Positions 1 through 8,200 are shown, counted from the first letter of the stretch. The stretch is DNA of 64,000 nucleotides from Paenibacillus amylolyticus (GCF_001570725.1 NZ_BCNV01000005.1:186001-250000); one strand, 5' to 3'. The notes: generated by a model not told the origin, from the sequence alone. Numbers and translations are program-made.

Positions 1-182
1 GTTCAGTATAACAACTCCCGCTGCAAAAGAAGATGTGCTAAACCGTGTGAAATTTACCCTAATCCAAGATGGAGTATTAAGAGTTTATATCCGTACTGAC
101 AGATCATATAATGTAATCGCTTGTAATTGCCGCAACCCATATACCATTATCCAATGTCGAAGCACAACTGTCATAGCGCAAC

Positions 183-213
183 AAAAATCCCCGCTGATTG
201 TTCAGACGGGGAC
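183..213 (-). terminator. Intrinsic terminator of the LRR gene
   Basis: Read on the minus strand, a GC-rich stem (TCCCCG pairing with CGGGGA, extended by TCTGA/TCAG) with a four-base loop is followed by a T-run. It lies just past the stop codon of the minus-strand LRR gene. In the first 180 bases of the window I see nothing convincing. Confidence 0.75.
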
Positions 214-229
214 TTTCGCTGTATTTTTC

Positions 230-1747
230 TTAAGGCTGTACACTCTCGCCAAGCTGTTTATTTTCAAAAATCAGAATCGTTTTGCTGCTTCCAATGTAAC
301 CAACAGAGGTATTGAATTGCTCCGAAATAAAGCGAACCGGAACAAATGCTTTGCCATTTTTCATCAGAAGAGGAGCATCATTGATCGCAAGCGCATCATT
401 CACGACGACTTGCTTGTTGCCCACGCTCCAGCGGATGGTCTTGTCATTTTGTGTGATCACAGCTTCGCGCGTACCGCTGTTCCAATTCACGCTGGCGTTC
501 AACTGCTCCGAGACAAAGCGCAGAGGCACATAGGTCCGGCCTTCATCGATAAAAGGTGCAGCATCCAGTGTGTAAGCCCGATCCCCAACATAGGCGGTGG
601 TGGACCCTTCAATTAGACGCTGAAAGCTGCCCTGCGGCGTTCGTTTCTGCTCTCGCACATTCATCCGGTTCAGAAGCTGCATCGTATGACTGCCGCTCGC
701 GACATCCAGATAGTTGTTCTGCACCGTGAGTCCAGCAGGCTCAACTTCGGAGACAGACGTCTGAATACCGGATGATAACGAGGTGGACGCCGAGATATCC
801 TGTATAGCATTCGTCGCTGACTGATCGCGGGTAAACGTAAAACCCTCAATCGGTGTCAAATCCCATATCCGGTTGTTGGATAATTTCAATACGTCCAGAT
901 TGGAATGCTCACGTAAAGGTTCCAGATCATAGATCTGATTGGATTCTGCATTCAGCTCCGTTAGCCCAGTCAGTCCCTCAAGCCCCTTGAGGGACTGTAC
1001 TTGGTTACCGGAGATATCAAGTGTCCGCAGCCGTGTCATGTGCTCCAGTGGTGTCAGATCCGTGATTTGGTTGCCTGCCACATTCAGATTTCGCAGCGTA
1101 TTTGGCAGTTCAGCCAGTACATCCAGCGTCTGAATCTGGTTATTCGCCACATTGAGTTGTTGGAGCCGCTTTTTACTCATGAGCGGTGTCAGATCGCTAA
1201 TTGTATTGTTTGAGATCTCAAGCCACTTCAGTGCATCCGTATCTGTGAGGGCCGCAAGACTGGCAATCTGGTTGCCACTCGCGTGGAACGTATGTAATCG
1301 GGTGAACCCACGTACAACCTCTATGGAAGATATGGAATTGTTGCTGATATACAGCCGTCCCAAGTCTTTCAATTCAGCAAGTGCGTGTATGGATGTAATA
1401 TAATTGTTGCGAACATCGATCTCGCGAAGCTGGGTCAGGTGCTCCAGCGGTGTGAGATCCTCAATTTCATTTCCGTATAATCGGAGGTGAGTCAGGTTGG
1501 TTGCATATTCCAGACCCGACAGGCTTTGAATACCTGCATTGCTCAGATCTACCACTTCAAGCTGCTCCAGATCAGATGAAGTCAGTGGAACATCCAGAGG
1601 TTTGTTCAGGATTAGCTTCAGTCCGTCTTCAAGTAGAGGATCTTCAATGATTCCCTCGCCCAAGTCCGTAGTCGTGTAAGCCATGGCTTGCCCCGATGCC
1701 CCGAGACTCAGGATGAATACTAGAAATAGTAGAGTCATTCTTCTCAT
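230..1747 (-). CDS. Secreted leucine-rich-repeat protein with C-terminal stalk (copper amine oxidase N-like) domain
   Basis: The protein has 505 residues. Residues 1-23 form a signal peptide (MRR, hydrophobic core, AMA cleavage site). Roughly residues 60-330 are about eleven 22-residue leucine-rich repeats of the internalin type, with recurring N-x-I/L-x-x-L and 'DLTPL' units. The last ~110 residues contain two YVPLRF/FVPVRF strands typical of the copper-amine-oxidase-N-like stalk domain common in Paenibacillus. No copper-oxidase catalytic domain is present. I chose the ATG at 1745-1747 because the ribosome site (GGAGGGA) is too close to the ATG three codons upstream. A role in surface display or protein binding is inferred; the ligand is unknown. 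Confidence 0.85.
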   Translation of the reverse strand: MRRMTLLFLVFILSLGASGQAMAYTTTDLGEGIIEDPLLEDGLKLILNKPLDVPLTSSDLEQLEVVDLSNAGIQSLSGLEYATNLTHLRLYGNEIEDLTPLEHLTQLREIDVRNNYITSIHALAELKDLGRLYISNNSISSIEVVRGFTRLHTFHASGNQIASLAALTDTDALKWLEISNNTISDLTPLMSKKRLQQLNVANNQIQTLDVLAELPNTLRNLNVAGNQITDLTPLEHMTRLRTLDISGNQVQSLKGLEGLTGLTELNAESNQIYDLEPLREHSNLDVLKLSNNRIWDLTPIEGFTFTRDQSATNAIQDISASTSLSSGIQTSVSEVEPAGLTVQNNYLDVASGSHTMQLLNRMNVREQKRTPQGSFQRLIEGSTTAYVGDRAYTLDAAPFIDEGRTYVPLRFVSEQLNASVNWNSGTREAVITQNDKTIRWSVGNKQVVVNDALAINDAPLLMKNGKAFVPVRFISEQFNTSVGYIGSSKTILIFENKQLGESVQP

Positions 1748-2093
1748 TGCATGCATTCCCTCCGATTCCGTTGATATAAAATATAAAATACTCCGAACAG
1801 TCGTAATCGTAAGGTTGTTCTGCTCCCGGAGTGTTCAGTGTAACTGGAACAGTTTAACATATACAGGTTCCGCTAAAAGCACATCTATAGTTATTAACCC
1901 GTCAACGGGAAAAAGGAACAAGAGATTTCGTAATAGGTATTTCTTCTACTTCTATTCTATATGAAACAAACCCTGCTCTGCACTCTTCGAAGACATGTTT
2001 ATCAAAAAAATTGCACATCTCTCGCAGACCCTATTCAACCCACCCTTAAAACGGGTATAGATGAAGTAAAGATGCCAATTTGGAGGGGAAGAT
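1748..2093. other. Divergent intergenic region with leader hairpin
   Basis: This stretch separates the minus-strand LRR gene from the plus-strand lipid kinase gene. On the minus strand, within the LRR leader, ACTCCG at one arm and CGGAGT at the other (1790-1832), with nested GAACA/TGTTC, can form a hairpin followed by a T/A-rich run. It looks like an attenuator or a stabilising stem. The lipid kinase ribosome site (GGAGGGG, about 2082-2088) closes the region. No further gene is seen. Confidence 0.4.
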
Positions 2094-2990
2094 GTGAGTA
2101 TGCGCCAAGCCATGATCATTAGCAATCCATCGTCAGGTAAGGAAGAGGCCGAGCAGTATGTGTCCCAAGTCAGAGAAATTCTGGAGTCACAGCAGTATGA
2201 GGTGGTTGTTAACGAGACAGCCGGAGAAGGTGATGCGACCAACTACTGCCTGAACGCCTGTAAGGACGGCTGTGATCTGGTCATTTCCATCGGAGGCGAT
2301 GGTACACTGCATGAGACGATTAACGGCATGATGGATCAGGAACATCGCCCTCGATTGGGAGTCGTACCTCTGGGTACGGTGAATGATTTTGCACGTGCGC
2401 TGAATATCTCGCTTGACCCGGAGGAAGCCATTAGGCAGTTACGTTCGGATCAGACTCATATTGTGGACCTGGGGAAAATCAATGATCGCCTGTTTGCCAA
2501 CGTGGTGGCTGCAGGGTCTTTGGCAGAAGCCCTATTCTCCGTATCCTCGGAAGAGAAGTCGAAGCTGGGATCATTCGCATATCTGAAAGAAGGCTTGAAA
2601 GATCTGGTAAATACACCAGCTAATCAACTAACCGTTGAATATGACGGCCAGATTTGGGAGGGAGAATCTCCTCTTTTTCTGGCGGCACTGACCAATTCGG
2701 TTGGAGGATTCGAGAAGTTATCACCGGATGCTGCGGTGGACGATGGTCTGATTCATTGTTTTGTTGTTCGTAACATCAGTGTGTTCAACAGCCTGACCTT
2801 GGGCACTTCCCTGTTGTTTGGCAGTCTGAAAGACCATAAGGATGTGGATTATTTTACGGCAAAAGAAGTTCGTGTTCACTCATCTGAAGCCATACGCACC
2901 AATGTAGATGGTGAAGAGGGCCCTGCCCTGCCGATTCACATCACTGTCCTGCCAAGGCATATTGAGGTTATCGTACCGGAAAACGTATAG
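2094..2990 (+). CDS. Diacylglycerol/lipid kinase family protein (DagK/YegS-like)
   Basis: The protein has 298 residues, the usual length for soluble DagK/YegS kinases, which phosphorylate diacylglycerol or related lipids with ATP at the membrane. Near the N-terminus it has the nucleotide-site motif 'IISNPSSGK'. 'SIGGDGTLHETINGM' carries the family GGDGT signature, and 'PLGTVNDFARAL' follows. The C-terminal half has the expected beta-rich fold ending in 'VDGEEG'. The start is GTG 2094 (or ATG 2100) behind TTGGAGGGG. The gene is monocistronic, with a terminator right after it. The substrate lipid cannot be deduced. Confidence 0.9.
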   Translation: MSMRQAMIISNPSSGKEEAEQYVSQVREILESQQYEVVVNETAGEGDATNYCLNACKDGCDLVISIGGDGTLHETINGMMDQEHRPRLGVVPLGTVNDFARALNISLDPEEAIRQLRSDQTHIVDLGKINDRLFANVVAAGSLAEALFSVSSEEKSKLGSFAYLKEGLKDLVNTPANQLTVEYDGQIWEGESPLFLAALTNSVGGFEKLSPDAAVDDGLIHCFVVRNISVFNSLTLGTSLLFGSLKDHKDVDYFTAKEVRVHSSEAIRTNVDGEEGPALPIHITVLPRHIEVIVPENV

Positions 2991-3003
2991 CTCACTCCTG
3001 TGT

Positions 3004-3036
3004 AATGATAGGCTGAGACTCAGAACCTATCATTTC
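3004..3036 (+). terminator. Terminator after lipid kinase gene
   Basis: AATGATAGG and CCTATCATT form a 9-bp stem with a 13-base loop, followed by a short T-rich tail, 14 bases past the stop codon. Confidence 0.55.
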
Positions 3037-3137
3037 TCCATATAATTGTAGGATAAATCTATTGAAACCGATTGCAGATTTGTGTCACAATCAAAGGTAA
3101 GATACACGATAATATTCGAATATGGAGGGAAAACATC

Positions 3138-4055
3138 TTGAGAACCATTAAATTGGGCAGCAGCGCACTAGAAGTACCTGTAGTGGCCGTGGGCTGCATG
3201 CGGATTAATTCACTAGACGGCAAGGAAGCCGAACATTTTGTTCGTTCTGCAATGGAGGTTGGCGCGAATTTCTTTGATCATGCCGACATTTATGGTACAG
3301 GAACATGTGAGGAGATCTTCGCCGAAGCGGTGCAGATGAATCCCCAAGTTCGTGAAAATATGATTCTTCAATCCAAATGCGGTATCCGCAAAGGCATGTT
3401 TGATTTCTCCAAAGAGCACATCCTTAATTCGGTGGATGGTATCCTGCAACGTCTGAAAACCGAATATCTTGACGTTCTGCTTCTGCACCGTCCAGATGCT
3501 TTGGTTGAGCCTGAGGAAGTGGCTGAAGCCTTTGATCAATTGGAGCGCGAAGGCAAAGTGCGTCACTTCGGGGTGTCTAACCAGAATCCGAACCAGATCG
3601 AATTGTTGAAAAAGTACGTGAAACAGCCACTGGTAGCCAACCAGTTGCAGATGAGTATTACCAATACCACAATGATTGACAGTGGAATCAACGTGAACAT
3701 GGAGAATGACGCTGCGGTTAACCGTGACGGCAGTATCCTTGATTATTGTCGTCTGCATGATATCACGATTCAGCCATGGTCTCCGTTCCAGTACGGATTC
3801 TTCGAAGGTGTATTCCTGGGTAGCGACAAGTTCCCGGAATTGAATGCGAAGATCGACGAGATTGCTGCGAAGTATGACGTGAGCAATACGACGATTGCAA
3901 TCGCGTGGTTGCTTCGTCACCCTGCACAAATGCAGCCAGTGACAGGCACGATGAATATTGAGCGTCTGCAAGACTGTGTGAAAGCGGGAAATGTTCATCT
4001 CACTCGTCCAGAGTGGTATGAAATTTACCGTGCGGCAGGCAATATCCTGCCTTAA
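3138..4055 (+). CDS. Aldo/keto reductase (YdhF-like)
   Basis: This is an NAD(P)H-dependent TIM-barrel oxidoreductase of 305 residues. The catalytic tetrad is visible: the Asp/Tyr pair in 'FFDHADIYG', Lys in 'LQSKCG' and His in 'VLLLHRPD'. 'HFGVSNQNPNQIELL' and the C-terminal coenzyme segment 'PVTGTMNIERL' also match the family. The reading frame is open upstream to 3072, but the ribosome site GGAGGG at 3124-3129 points to the TTG at 3138, giving the family-typical start 'MRTIKLGSS'. The gene stands alone between two terminators. The substrate is unknown. Confidence 0.9.
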   Translation: MRTIKLGSSALEVPVVAVGCMRINSLDGKEAEHFVRSAMEVGANFFDHADIYGTGTCEEIFAEAVQMNPQVRENMILQSKCGIRKGMFDFSKEHILNSVDGILQRLKTEYLDVLLLHRPDALVEPEEVAEAFDQLEREGKVRHFGVSNQNPNQIELLKKYVKQPLVANQLQMSITNTTMIDSGINVNMENDAAVNRDGSILDYCRLHDITIQPWSPFQYGFFEGVFLGSDKFPELNAKIDEIAAKYDVSNTTIAIAWLLRHPAQMQPVTGTMNIERLQDCVKAGNVHLTRPEWYEIYRAAGNILP

Positions 4056-4098
4056 ATCCAAGTTATAGTGAGCATACTGACTACTGAGTCAGTTGAGA

Positions 4099-4127
4099 AC
4101 ACGAGCCCGTAGATGGCTCGTGTTTTT
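4099..4127 (+). terminator. Terminator after aldo/keto reductase
   Basis: A perfect 9-bp stem, ACACGAGCC/GGCTCGTGT, with a 7-base loop and six T residues after it. Confidence 0.9.
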
Positions 4128-4257
4128 TGTCTGTTTTCAGGTTTGATGTCGGGCGAGTTTCCGATATAAAATAAGGATAGATAACTTTGTTATAATTAAA
4201 GGATTAAAATGGTAGTAATACAAATTAGTTGAATTTATTATATTGACCGCTACTTTC

Positions 4258-4273
4258 TAATTACATATAATTA
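4258..4273. promoter_or_regulatory. AT-rich inverted repeat upstream of the RRNPP regulator
   Basis: TAATTA-CATA-TAATTA lies about 55 bases before the TTG start of the HTH-TPR regulator, downstream of a TATAAT (4191-4196) that could be its -10 box. It is a candidate operator for auto-regulation, as is known for AimR-like proteins. The region is very AT-rich, so chance occurrence is possible. Confidence 0.3.
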
Positions 4274-4328
4274 CTTTTGCATACCGATAATCCTGTTTAT
4301 GGTTTTTATTTTGGAGGGTGGTGTTCGT

Positions 4329-5711
4329 TTGGAGCCGACAACCACGATACGCGATCATTTGGAAAGTTATCTGAAGCGTGAACAGATGTCCATTAGTCAT
4401 TTTTCAGAGACGTCAGGGATTAATTCGGGTACGCTGAGCAATATTTTGAATAAAAATCGGCCTATTGCCATGCAGCAGTTGGACCGCATCACTTCCGCCA
4501 TGAGACTGGAAGAGGGTTACTTCTATGAGTTATACATAGATGAGTGTTTCGTACACGCAACACCGGACTGGCGAAGACTGGGACCCTTCCTTCAACGCTG
4601 TGCCGAGTTGGACAAGTTAAACTGTATTGAAGAGGTTATTCGTCTGATGATGGATAATCTATCCTATATTCCTTTGTTATTTGAAGTGGCTGAAGAATTC
4701 TACCAAGCGGGTAAATTCAAACCGGCTATTCTTCTATATGAAAACATCGCCGAAAGTGAGAAAATGCAACATTCCGAGCGGCTTGCACTCTGTCAATATC
4801 GACTGTTCAGGTTGGGACTGACGAATGATCAGCAACGGAATCTGATTATCGCTGCCCGGTTTGAATACTATGTGGATCGGTTGGATGAACGCTACCAGTT
4901 GGATGCGCTTAATGAACTGATTAATGCTTTTGCATCACTCCACAGATGGAGCAAAGTTCAGGAGCTATCTGAAAAGCTGAAAGTGAAAGCAACCATCCAT
5001 TATGAGATGAATGGCCGAAGGAAACAAGAAGAGACTAAACGACCTATCGTTTTTTATATTATGTATGCTTACTTAGCATCGGGAAGTGCCCATTTCCACT
5101 TGAACAACTATGAAATGGCATTGAAGTATGTTGCATTGTACACCGATTATAGTTGGGTGAAAGAACCTGAACCTGAGGAAAAAGTGGTCATTCATCAATT
5201 TCAGGAATGGGCTGAGGGTAACCGTTATATATATCAATTAATGGCCGGACAGTTTGAGGTATTACCTGATTATCTGGTCTATATCTCGACGAAGGAAAAT
5301 GAGATTTTCCCAGCGCTATGTGATATTGTAACGGCGGCTAACCGCTATGATATGAATATTGATCATGTACTTGAGCAGTATGAGTCTTACTTCACTTATC
5401 AGGAACAGAGCAATCGGATTGGGAAAGTAAGCAAGCAGGTTACCGATGATCGATATGTTCGTCTTTTGGCCGGATTAGGAACATATTATCTTAAAAAAGA
5501 CAGGTTTGCAGAGGGATTAGATTTTGTCCTCCATAGCTTGAGATTTTCTATTGAAATTAGCGATGGACGAGGTATGCTTAGAGGTGTCGGATTGTTTGAA
5601 CAATATAGGGACTATGCGTCTGACACAGCTATAAAGCAGTACAAAATCTTGATTGGTGAGGTGCAGAAACTCAATGAAGAGAAAGCTGGCTTTGCTGATA
5701 GTTACATGTAG
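4329..5711 (+). CDS. HTH-TPR peptide-responsive transcriptional regulator (RRNPP type, AimR/AloR-like)
   Basis: The protein has 460 residues. Residues ~5-68 are a Cro/C1-type helix-turn-helix ('SISHFSETSGINSGTLSNIL'). The rest is all-helical, with paired A/B helices spaced like degenerate tetratricopeptide repeats and no signal peptide or membrane segment. An HTH plus a C-terminal TPR superhelix is the RRNPP architecture (Rgg, Rap, NprR, PlcR, PrgX, AimR), whose members bind a re-imported peptide in the cytosol. The size and layout are closest to AimR and its Paenibacillus relatives (AloR). The start is TTG 4329, 10 bases after GGAGGG; the upstream ATG at 4299 has no ribosome site. The 3' end overlaps the small peptide gene at 5674, the classic receptor-signal gene arrangement. 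Subfamily assignment is inference. Confidence 0.82.
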   Translation: MEPTTTIRDHLESYLKREQMSISHFSETSGINSGTLSNILNKNRPIAMQQLDRITSAMRLEEGYFYELYIDECFVHATPDWRRLGPFLQRCAELDKLNCIEEVIRLMMDNLSYIPLLFEVAEEFYQAGKFKPAILLYENIAESEKMQHSERLALCQYRLFRLGLTNDQQRNLIIAARFEYYVDRLDERYQLDALNELINAFASLHRWSKVQELSEKLKVKATIHYEMNGRRKQEETKRPIVFYIMYAYLASGSAHFHLNNYEMALKYVALYTDYSWVKEPEPEEKVVIHQFQEWAEGNRYIYQLMAGQFEVLPDYLVYISTKENEIFPALCDIVTAANRYDMNIDHVLEQYESYFTYQEQSNRIGKVSKQVTDDRYVRLLAGLGTYYLKKDRFAEGLDFVLHSLRFSIEISDGRGMLRGVGLFEQYRDYASDTAIKQYKILIGEVQKLNEEKAGFADSYM

Positions 5712-5814
5712 TATAGTGGTGAGCATCGTAGCCCCTGTTACTGGACCTGCTCCGACTGTGGGAAGTCCAGACCCTTCAATCTACCGAACGAATGATCACG
5801 GTTTGGGGACATAA
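5674..5814 (+). CDS. Small secreted signalling-peptide precursor (Phr/AimP/AloP-like)
   Basis: The product is a 46-residue precursor: a basic start (MKRK), a hydrophobic core (LALLIVTCSIVVSIVA, to residue 20), a Pro/Gly-rich linker, and a polar C-terminus ending in YRTNDHGLGT. This is the layout of Phr/AimP propeptides, which are exported by Sec, trimmed to a C-terminal 5-10-mer and re-imported by an oligopeptide permease. The gene starts inside the regulator gene in another frame, 38 bases before its stop codon. Its own ribosome site, GAGGTG (5658-5663), lies 10 bases upstream, and a terminator follows at once. The DHGLGT tail would be my first guess for the mature signal; the exact cleavage point is not visible. 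Confidence 0.75.
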   Translation: MKRKLALLIVTCSIVVSIVAPVTGPAPTVGSPDPSIYRTNDHGLGT

Positions 5815-5827
5815 GCCTGAACCAATG

Positions 5828-5862
5828 GACGCTTCTGATTTATTTCAGAGGCGTTCTTTTTT
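5828..5862 (+). terminator. Terminator of the regulator-peptide operon
   Basis: GACGCTTCTGA pairs with TCAGAGGCGTT (with G-U pairs) across a 5-base loop, and eight T residues follow. It closes the two-gene unit 14 bases after the peptide stop codon. Confidence 0.85.
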
Positions 5863-5955
5863 TTGTGTATTGAAGTGGAAGAATAAGTATGTCGTATCTT
5901 ACACGCGCTTTTGATTGGCATAATACACTAAAATATGACAAAAAGGAGGGATACT

Positions 5956-6126
5956 ATGGATCGCCTGGATTTGATATCACGAATCGAAGATGCCAGACAG
6001 TTGTTATATCGCATGCATATGGAGTATGGCAGTCTGCTTCATCCCGAAGTGATCCAGCAATCCGTAGTCCTCGACGGTCTGATTAATCAATACAACAGAG
6101 CGAAGGTAGGAAAGATGATAAATTAG
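5956..6126 (+). CDS. Spo0E-like aspartyl-phosphate phosphatase
   Basis: This small protein of 56 residues is predicted to be two helices. The signature SVVLDGLI at residues 36-43 matches the Spo0E family motif (SQELDxLI), with the key Asp at 40. Family members dephosphorylate Spo0A~P and so delay sporulation. The start is the ATG at 5956 behind a strong AAAAGGAGGG; an upstream in-frame ATG (5935) lies before that site. It sits just downstream of the RRNPP regulator-peptide pair but has its own ribosome site and lies past a terminator. A shared regulatory theme is possible but not shown. Confidence 0.85.
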   Translation: MDRLDLISRIEDARQLLYRMHMEYGSLLHPEVIQQSVVLDGLINQYNRAKVGKMIN

Positions 6127-6135
6127 GTTCGCCTA

Positions 6136-6184
6136 TTTACATTTGCGTTTTTGTATACTATAGTTAGTCACATGAGTAACTAAC
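6136..6184 (+). promoter_or_regulatory. Promoter and inverted-repeat operator of the GntR-ABC operon
   Basis: TTTACA (6136-6141) and TATAGT (6159-6164) are separated by 17 bases, a good sigma-A promoter. Overlapping the -10 end and the expected start point is an inverted repeat, GTTAGTCA-CATGAG-TAACTAAC (6163-6184, 7 of 8 positions symmetric), followed by another GACTAACTAA half-site. This is a likely operator for the GntR-family repressor encoded next. Confidence 0.6.
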
Positions 6185-6225
6185 CGACTAACTAATTAAT
6201 GAATACGTATGAAAGTTGGAAGCAC

Positions 6226-6606
6226 ATGAAATCGACTTTGGATGAATCTCAGCCTATTTTTCATCAGATTGCCACGATGATTATGGACGATATTGTGGAG
6301 GGCAGATTGAAGGTGGAAGAACAAGTTCCCTCAACCAACGAGCTGTCACGCTTCTACAATATTAATCCAGCTACAGCCCGCAAAGGACTGCAGGAGCTCG
6401 TGGACAAGGGGATTATATACAAACAGCGAGGTGTTGGAATGTTTGTTGCGAAGGGAGCAAGAGAAGCATTGCTTGTTGAACGGAAGCAGGATTTTTATGA
6501 AGAATACATCAAGCCTTTACTTGAAGAAGCCAGACGGATTCACATGAATGAAGACATGATTATTGATCTGATTCGCGGCAAGAAGGATAAGGAGAGTGAC
6601 TTATGA
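6226..6606 (+). CDS. GntR-family transcriptional regulator, YtrA subfamily
   Basis: The protein has 126 residues with the winged helix at ~5-75. 'PIFHQIATMIMDDIVEGRL' and 'VPSTNELSRFYNINPATARKGLQELVDKGIIYKQRG' (in part) are typical of GntR DNA-binding domains. The short helical C-terminus without an effector domain marks the YtrA subfamily, usually an auto-repressor of a linked ABC transporter. The ATG at 6226 fits the family start; an upstream ATG at 6199 would add nine residues and has no ribosome site. It overlaps the ATPase gene by four bases (ATGA). Confidence 0.88.
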   Translation: MKSTLDESQPIFHQIATMIMDDIVEGRLKVEEQVPSTNELSRFYNINPATARKGLQELVDKGIIYKQRGVGMFVAKGAREALLVERKQDFYEEYIKPLLEEARRIHMNEDMIIDLIRGKKDKESDL

Positions 6607-7478
6607 TTCATATGGAGCAGGTCAACTACAGCTACCAGAAGACACCCGTTCTGAACCAGGTTACGCTACATGAGAGTGAGCCGATCATTAGTGCCATCTG
6701 GGGAAGAAATGGAGCGGGGAAAACAACACTGATGAGTTTACTTGCAGGGCATAATCGCCCAGACAGTGGAACCGTCCAGATCATGGGTCAAGACCCCTAT
6801 AATAATCTGGCTGCCCAAGAGCATCTGTGCTACATCCAGGAGAATCATCCCCTGGGGAAAAACTGGACAGTTAGTGACATGGTTCAAATGGGGCAATATT
6901 TTCATCCGCAGTGGAATCAGGATTTGGCGGAGCGTTTAATCGATGTGTTCGAACTACCGGGGAAGAAAAAGATCATTAAATTTTCCAAAGGCATGAAGAC
7001 TGCCGCCCAGATTATATTGGGTCTTGCCAGTAATGCAAAGATAACCATTCTAGATGAACCTACCAATGGACTCGATGCGGAGAAGCGTAAATTCTTCTAC
7101 AATGCGCTTCTGGAAAGTTATGAAGATAACCCGCGTCTGATCCTGATATCCAGCCATCATATTGAGGAGATTCAGCCCTTATGTGAGTCGCTTATCGTTT
7201 TGCAGGACGGAGAGGTGTTGTTAAATCAGCCGATGGAAGAGATGCGCGAAAAAGGAGTTCTTCTAACAGGGAGAATTGACGATATTAATCAAGTCACAGC
7301 AGATGTTAAAGTTATCGAATCTTCCCAGATGGGATCGACATTGAAAGTGATGATTGATGAGCCCTACTCGAAAATGTGGAAGGATATTGCTCATGCGCAG
7401 GGGCTTTCCATTGAGAAGGCGACATTACAGGATTATTTGGTTAACAGGACCCGTAATCAAGAGGGGGTTAAACCATGA
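6603..7478 (+). CDS. ABC transporter ATP-binding protein
   Basis: The protein has 291 residues. Walker A is GRNGAGKT at residues 34-41. The signature motif is degenerate ('FSKGMKTAAQ', as in YtrB-type ATPases), and Walker B is 'ITILDEPTNGLD', with the H-loop in 'LISSHHIEEIQ'. It starts at ATG 6603 after AAGGAGA and overlaps both its upstream and downstream genes by ATGA, so translation is coupled. With the next gene it should form an exporter; antibiotic or cell-envelope stress defence is the usual role of YtrA-linked transporters (inference). Confidence 0.92.
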   Translation: MIHMEQVNYSYQKTPVLNQVTLHESEPIISAIWGRNGAGKTTLMSLLAGHNRPDSGTVQIMGQDPYNNLAAQEHLCYIQENHPLGKNWTVSDMVQMGQYFHPQWNQDLAERLIDVFELPGKKKIIKFSKGMKTAAQIILGLASNAKITILDEPTNGLDAEKRKFFYNALLESYEDNPRLILISSHHIEEIQPLCESLIVLQDGEVLLNQPMEEMREKGVLLTGRIDDINQVTADVKVIESSQMGSTLKVMIDEPYSKMWKDIAHAQGLSIEKATLQDYLVNRTRNQEGVKP

Positions 7479-8173
7479 ACGCAGTAAAAGGCACGAATCG
7501 ACTGATTCGGGATGATATGCGTTTGTATTTGGGCATATTTTCATCCATTGCGGTCATGCTCACCGTTGTATATCTGGCAATTGGTTTCATATTTGATGTC
7601 TCGTATGCCACACAACTGTTTGGTCCCATGTACGGAGGGATATGCACGTTTGCGATCGGGGGAATCATTACACTGTTTCCGGTTGCGATTGGTATGGGCA
7701 GTACACGAATTCAATTCATGAAATCCTTCTATATGAACTCGGTATGGATGGTTGCAGGCACTATGGTCATTTTGCATGTGGTGTATTTCCTCATACACCT
7801 GCTTCAGGAAAAAGGGATTGTTGACGTTACCCTCTATCAACCAGGCATGTTGTATTCAAGTGAATATCATTTCCTATCCTACCTGTGGATCGATCTGATG
7901 TGCGGCTTTCTCGTACTGGGAGTCTCTGTCTTCCCAACGGTTTGTTGGATGCGATTGGGGTTGCGTAACTTCTTCATTATGTTCTTTGGGGTGAGTCTGA
8001 TTATCACGCTGATCGTTGTCTTCGCAGATTTTGGCGAATGGATGAAGTGGATTGCGAGTGTGAATATGATGATGCTGTTCACCGTTTTGGGAGTCATTGG
8101 TGGTGCGCTACTTCTGTCTACGTATCCGATGATGAAGAATGCGCCTCTAACCATGAAATCCAAAAAAGACTAA
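7475..8173 (+). CDS. ABC transporter permease-like membrane protein
   Basis: The protein has 232 residues with about six hydrophobic helices and no enzymatic motif. It overlaps the ATPase gene by ATGA and ends the GntR-ABC operon. The sequence is too variable to name; it is the membrane partner by position. The C-terminus is basic and cytoplasmic (KSKKD). Confidence 0.75.
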   Translation: MNAVKGTNRLIRDDMRLYLGIFSSIAVMLTVVYLAIGFIFDVSYATQLFGPMYGGICTFAIGGIITLFPVAIGMGSTRIQFMKSFYMNSVWMVAGTMVILHVVYFLIHLLQEKGIVDVTLYQPGMLYSSEYHFLSYLWIDLMCGFLVLGVSVFPTVCWMRLGLRNFFIMFFGVSLIITLIVVFADFGEWMKWIASVNMMMLFTVLGVIGGALLLSTYPMMKNAPLTMKSKKD

Positions 8174-8200
8174 CGGGAAACTGTTGTATAAAGAAATCTG

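Noticed and set aside
2-616. Plus-strand open frame at the left edge
   Set aside because: It is antisense to the clear LRR/stalk gene and crosses its terminator. I could not decide whether the first ~180 bases are the tail of a gene from outside the window, so none is called.
3072-3137. Upstream extension of the aldo/keto reductase frame
   Set aside because: Not family-like and lies before the only ribosome site; start moved to TTG 3138.
3213-4061. Long minus-strand open frame of 282 codons
   Set aside because: Antisense shadow of the aldo/keto reductase, which has a full catalytic tetrad and ribosome site.
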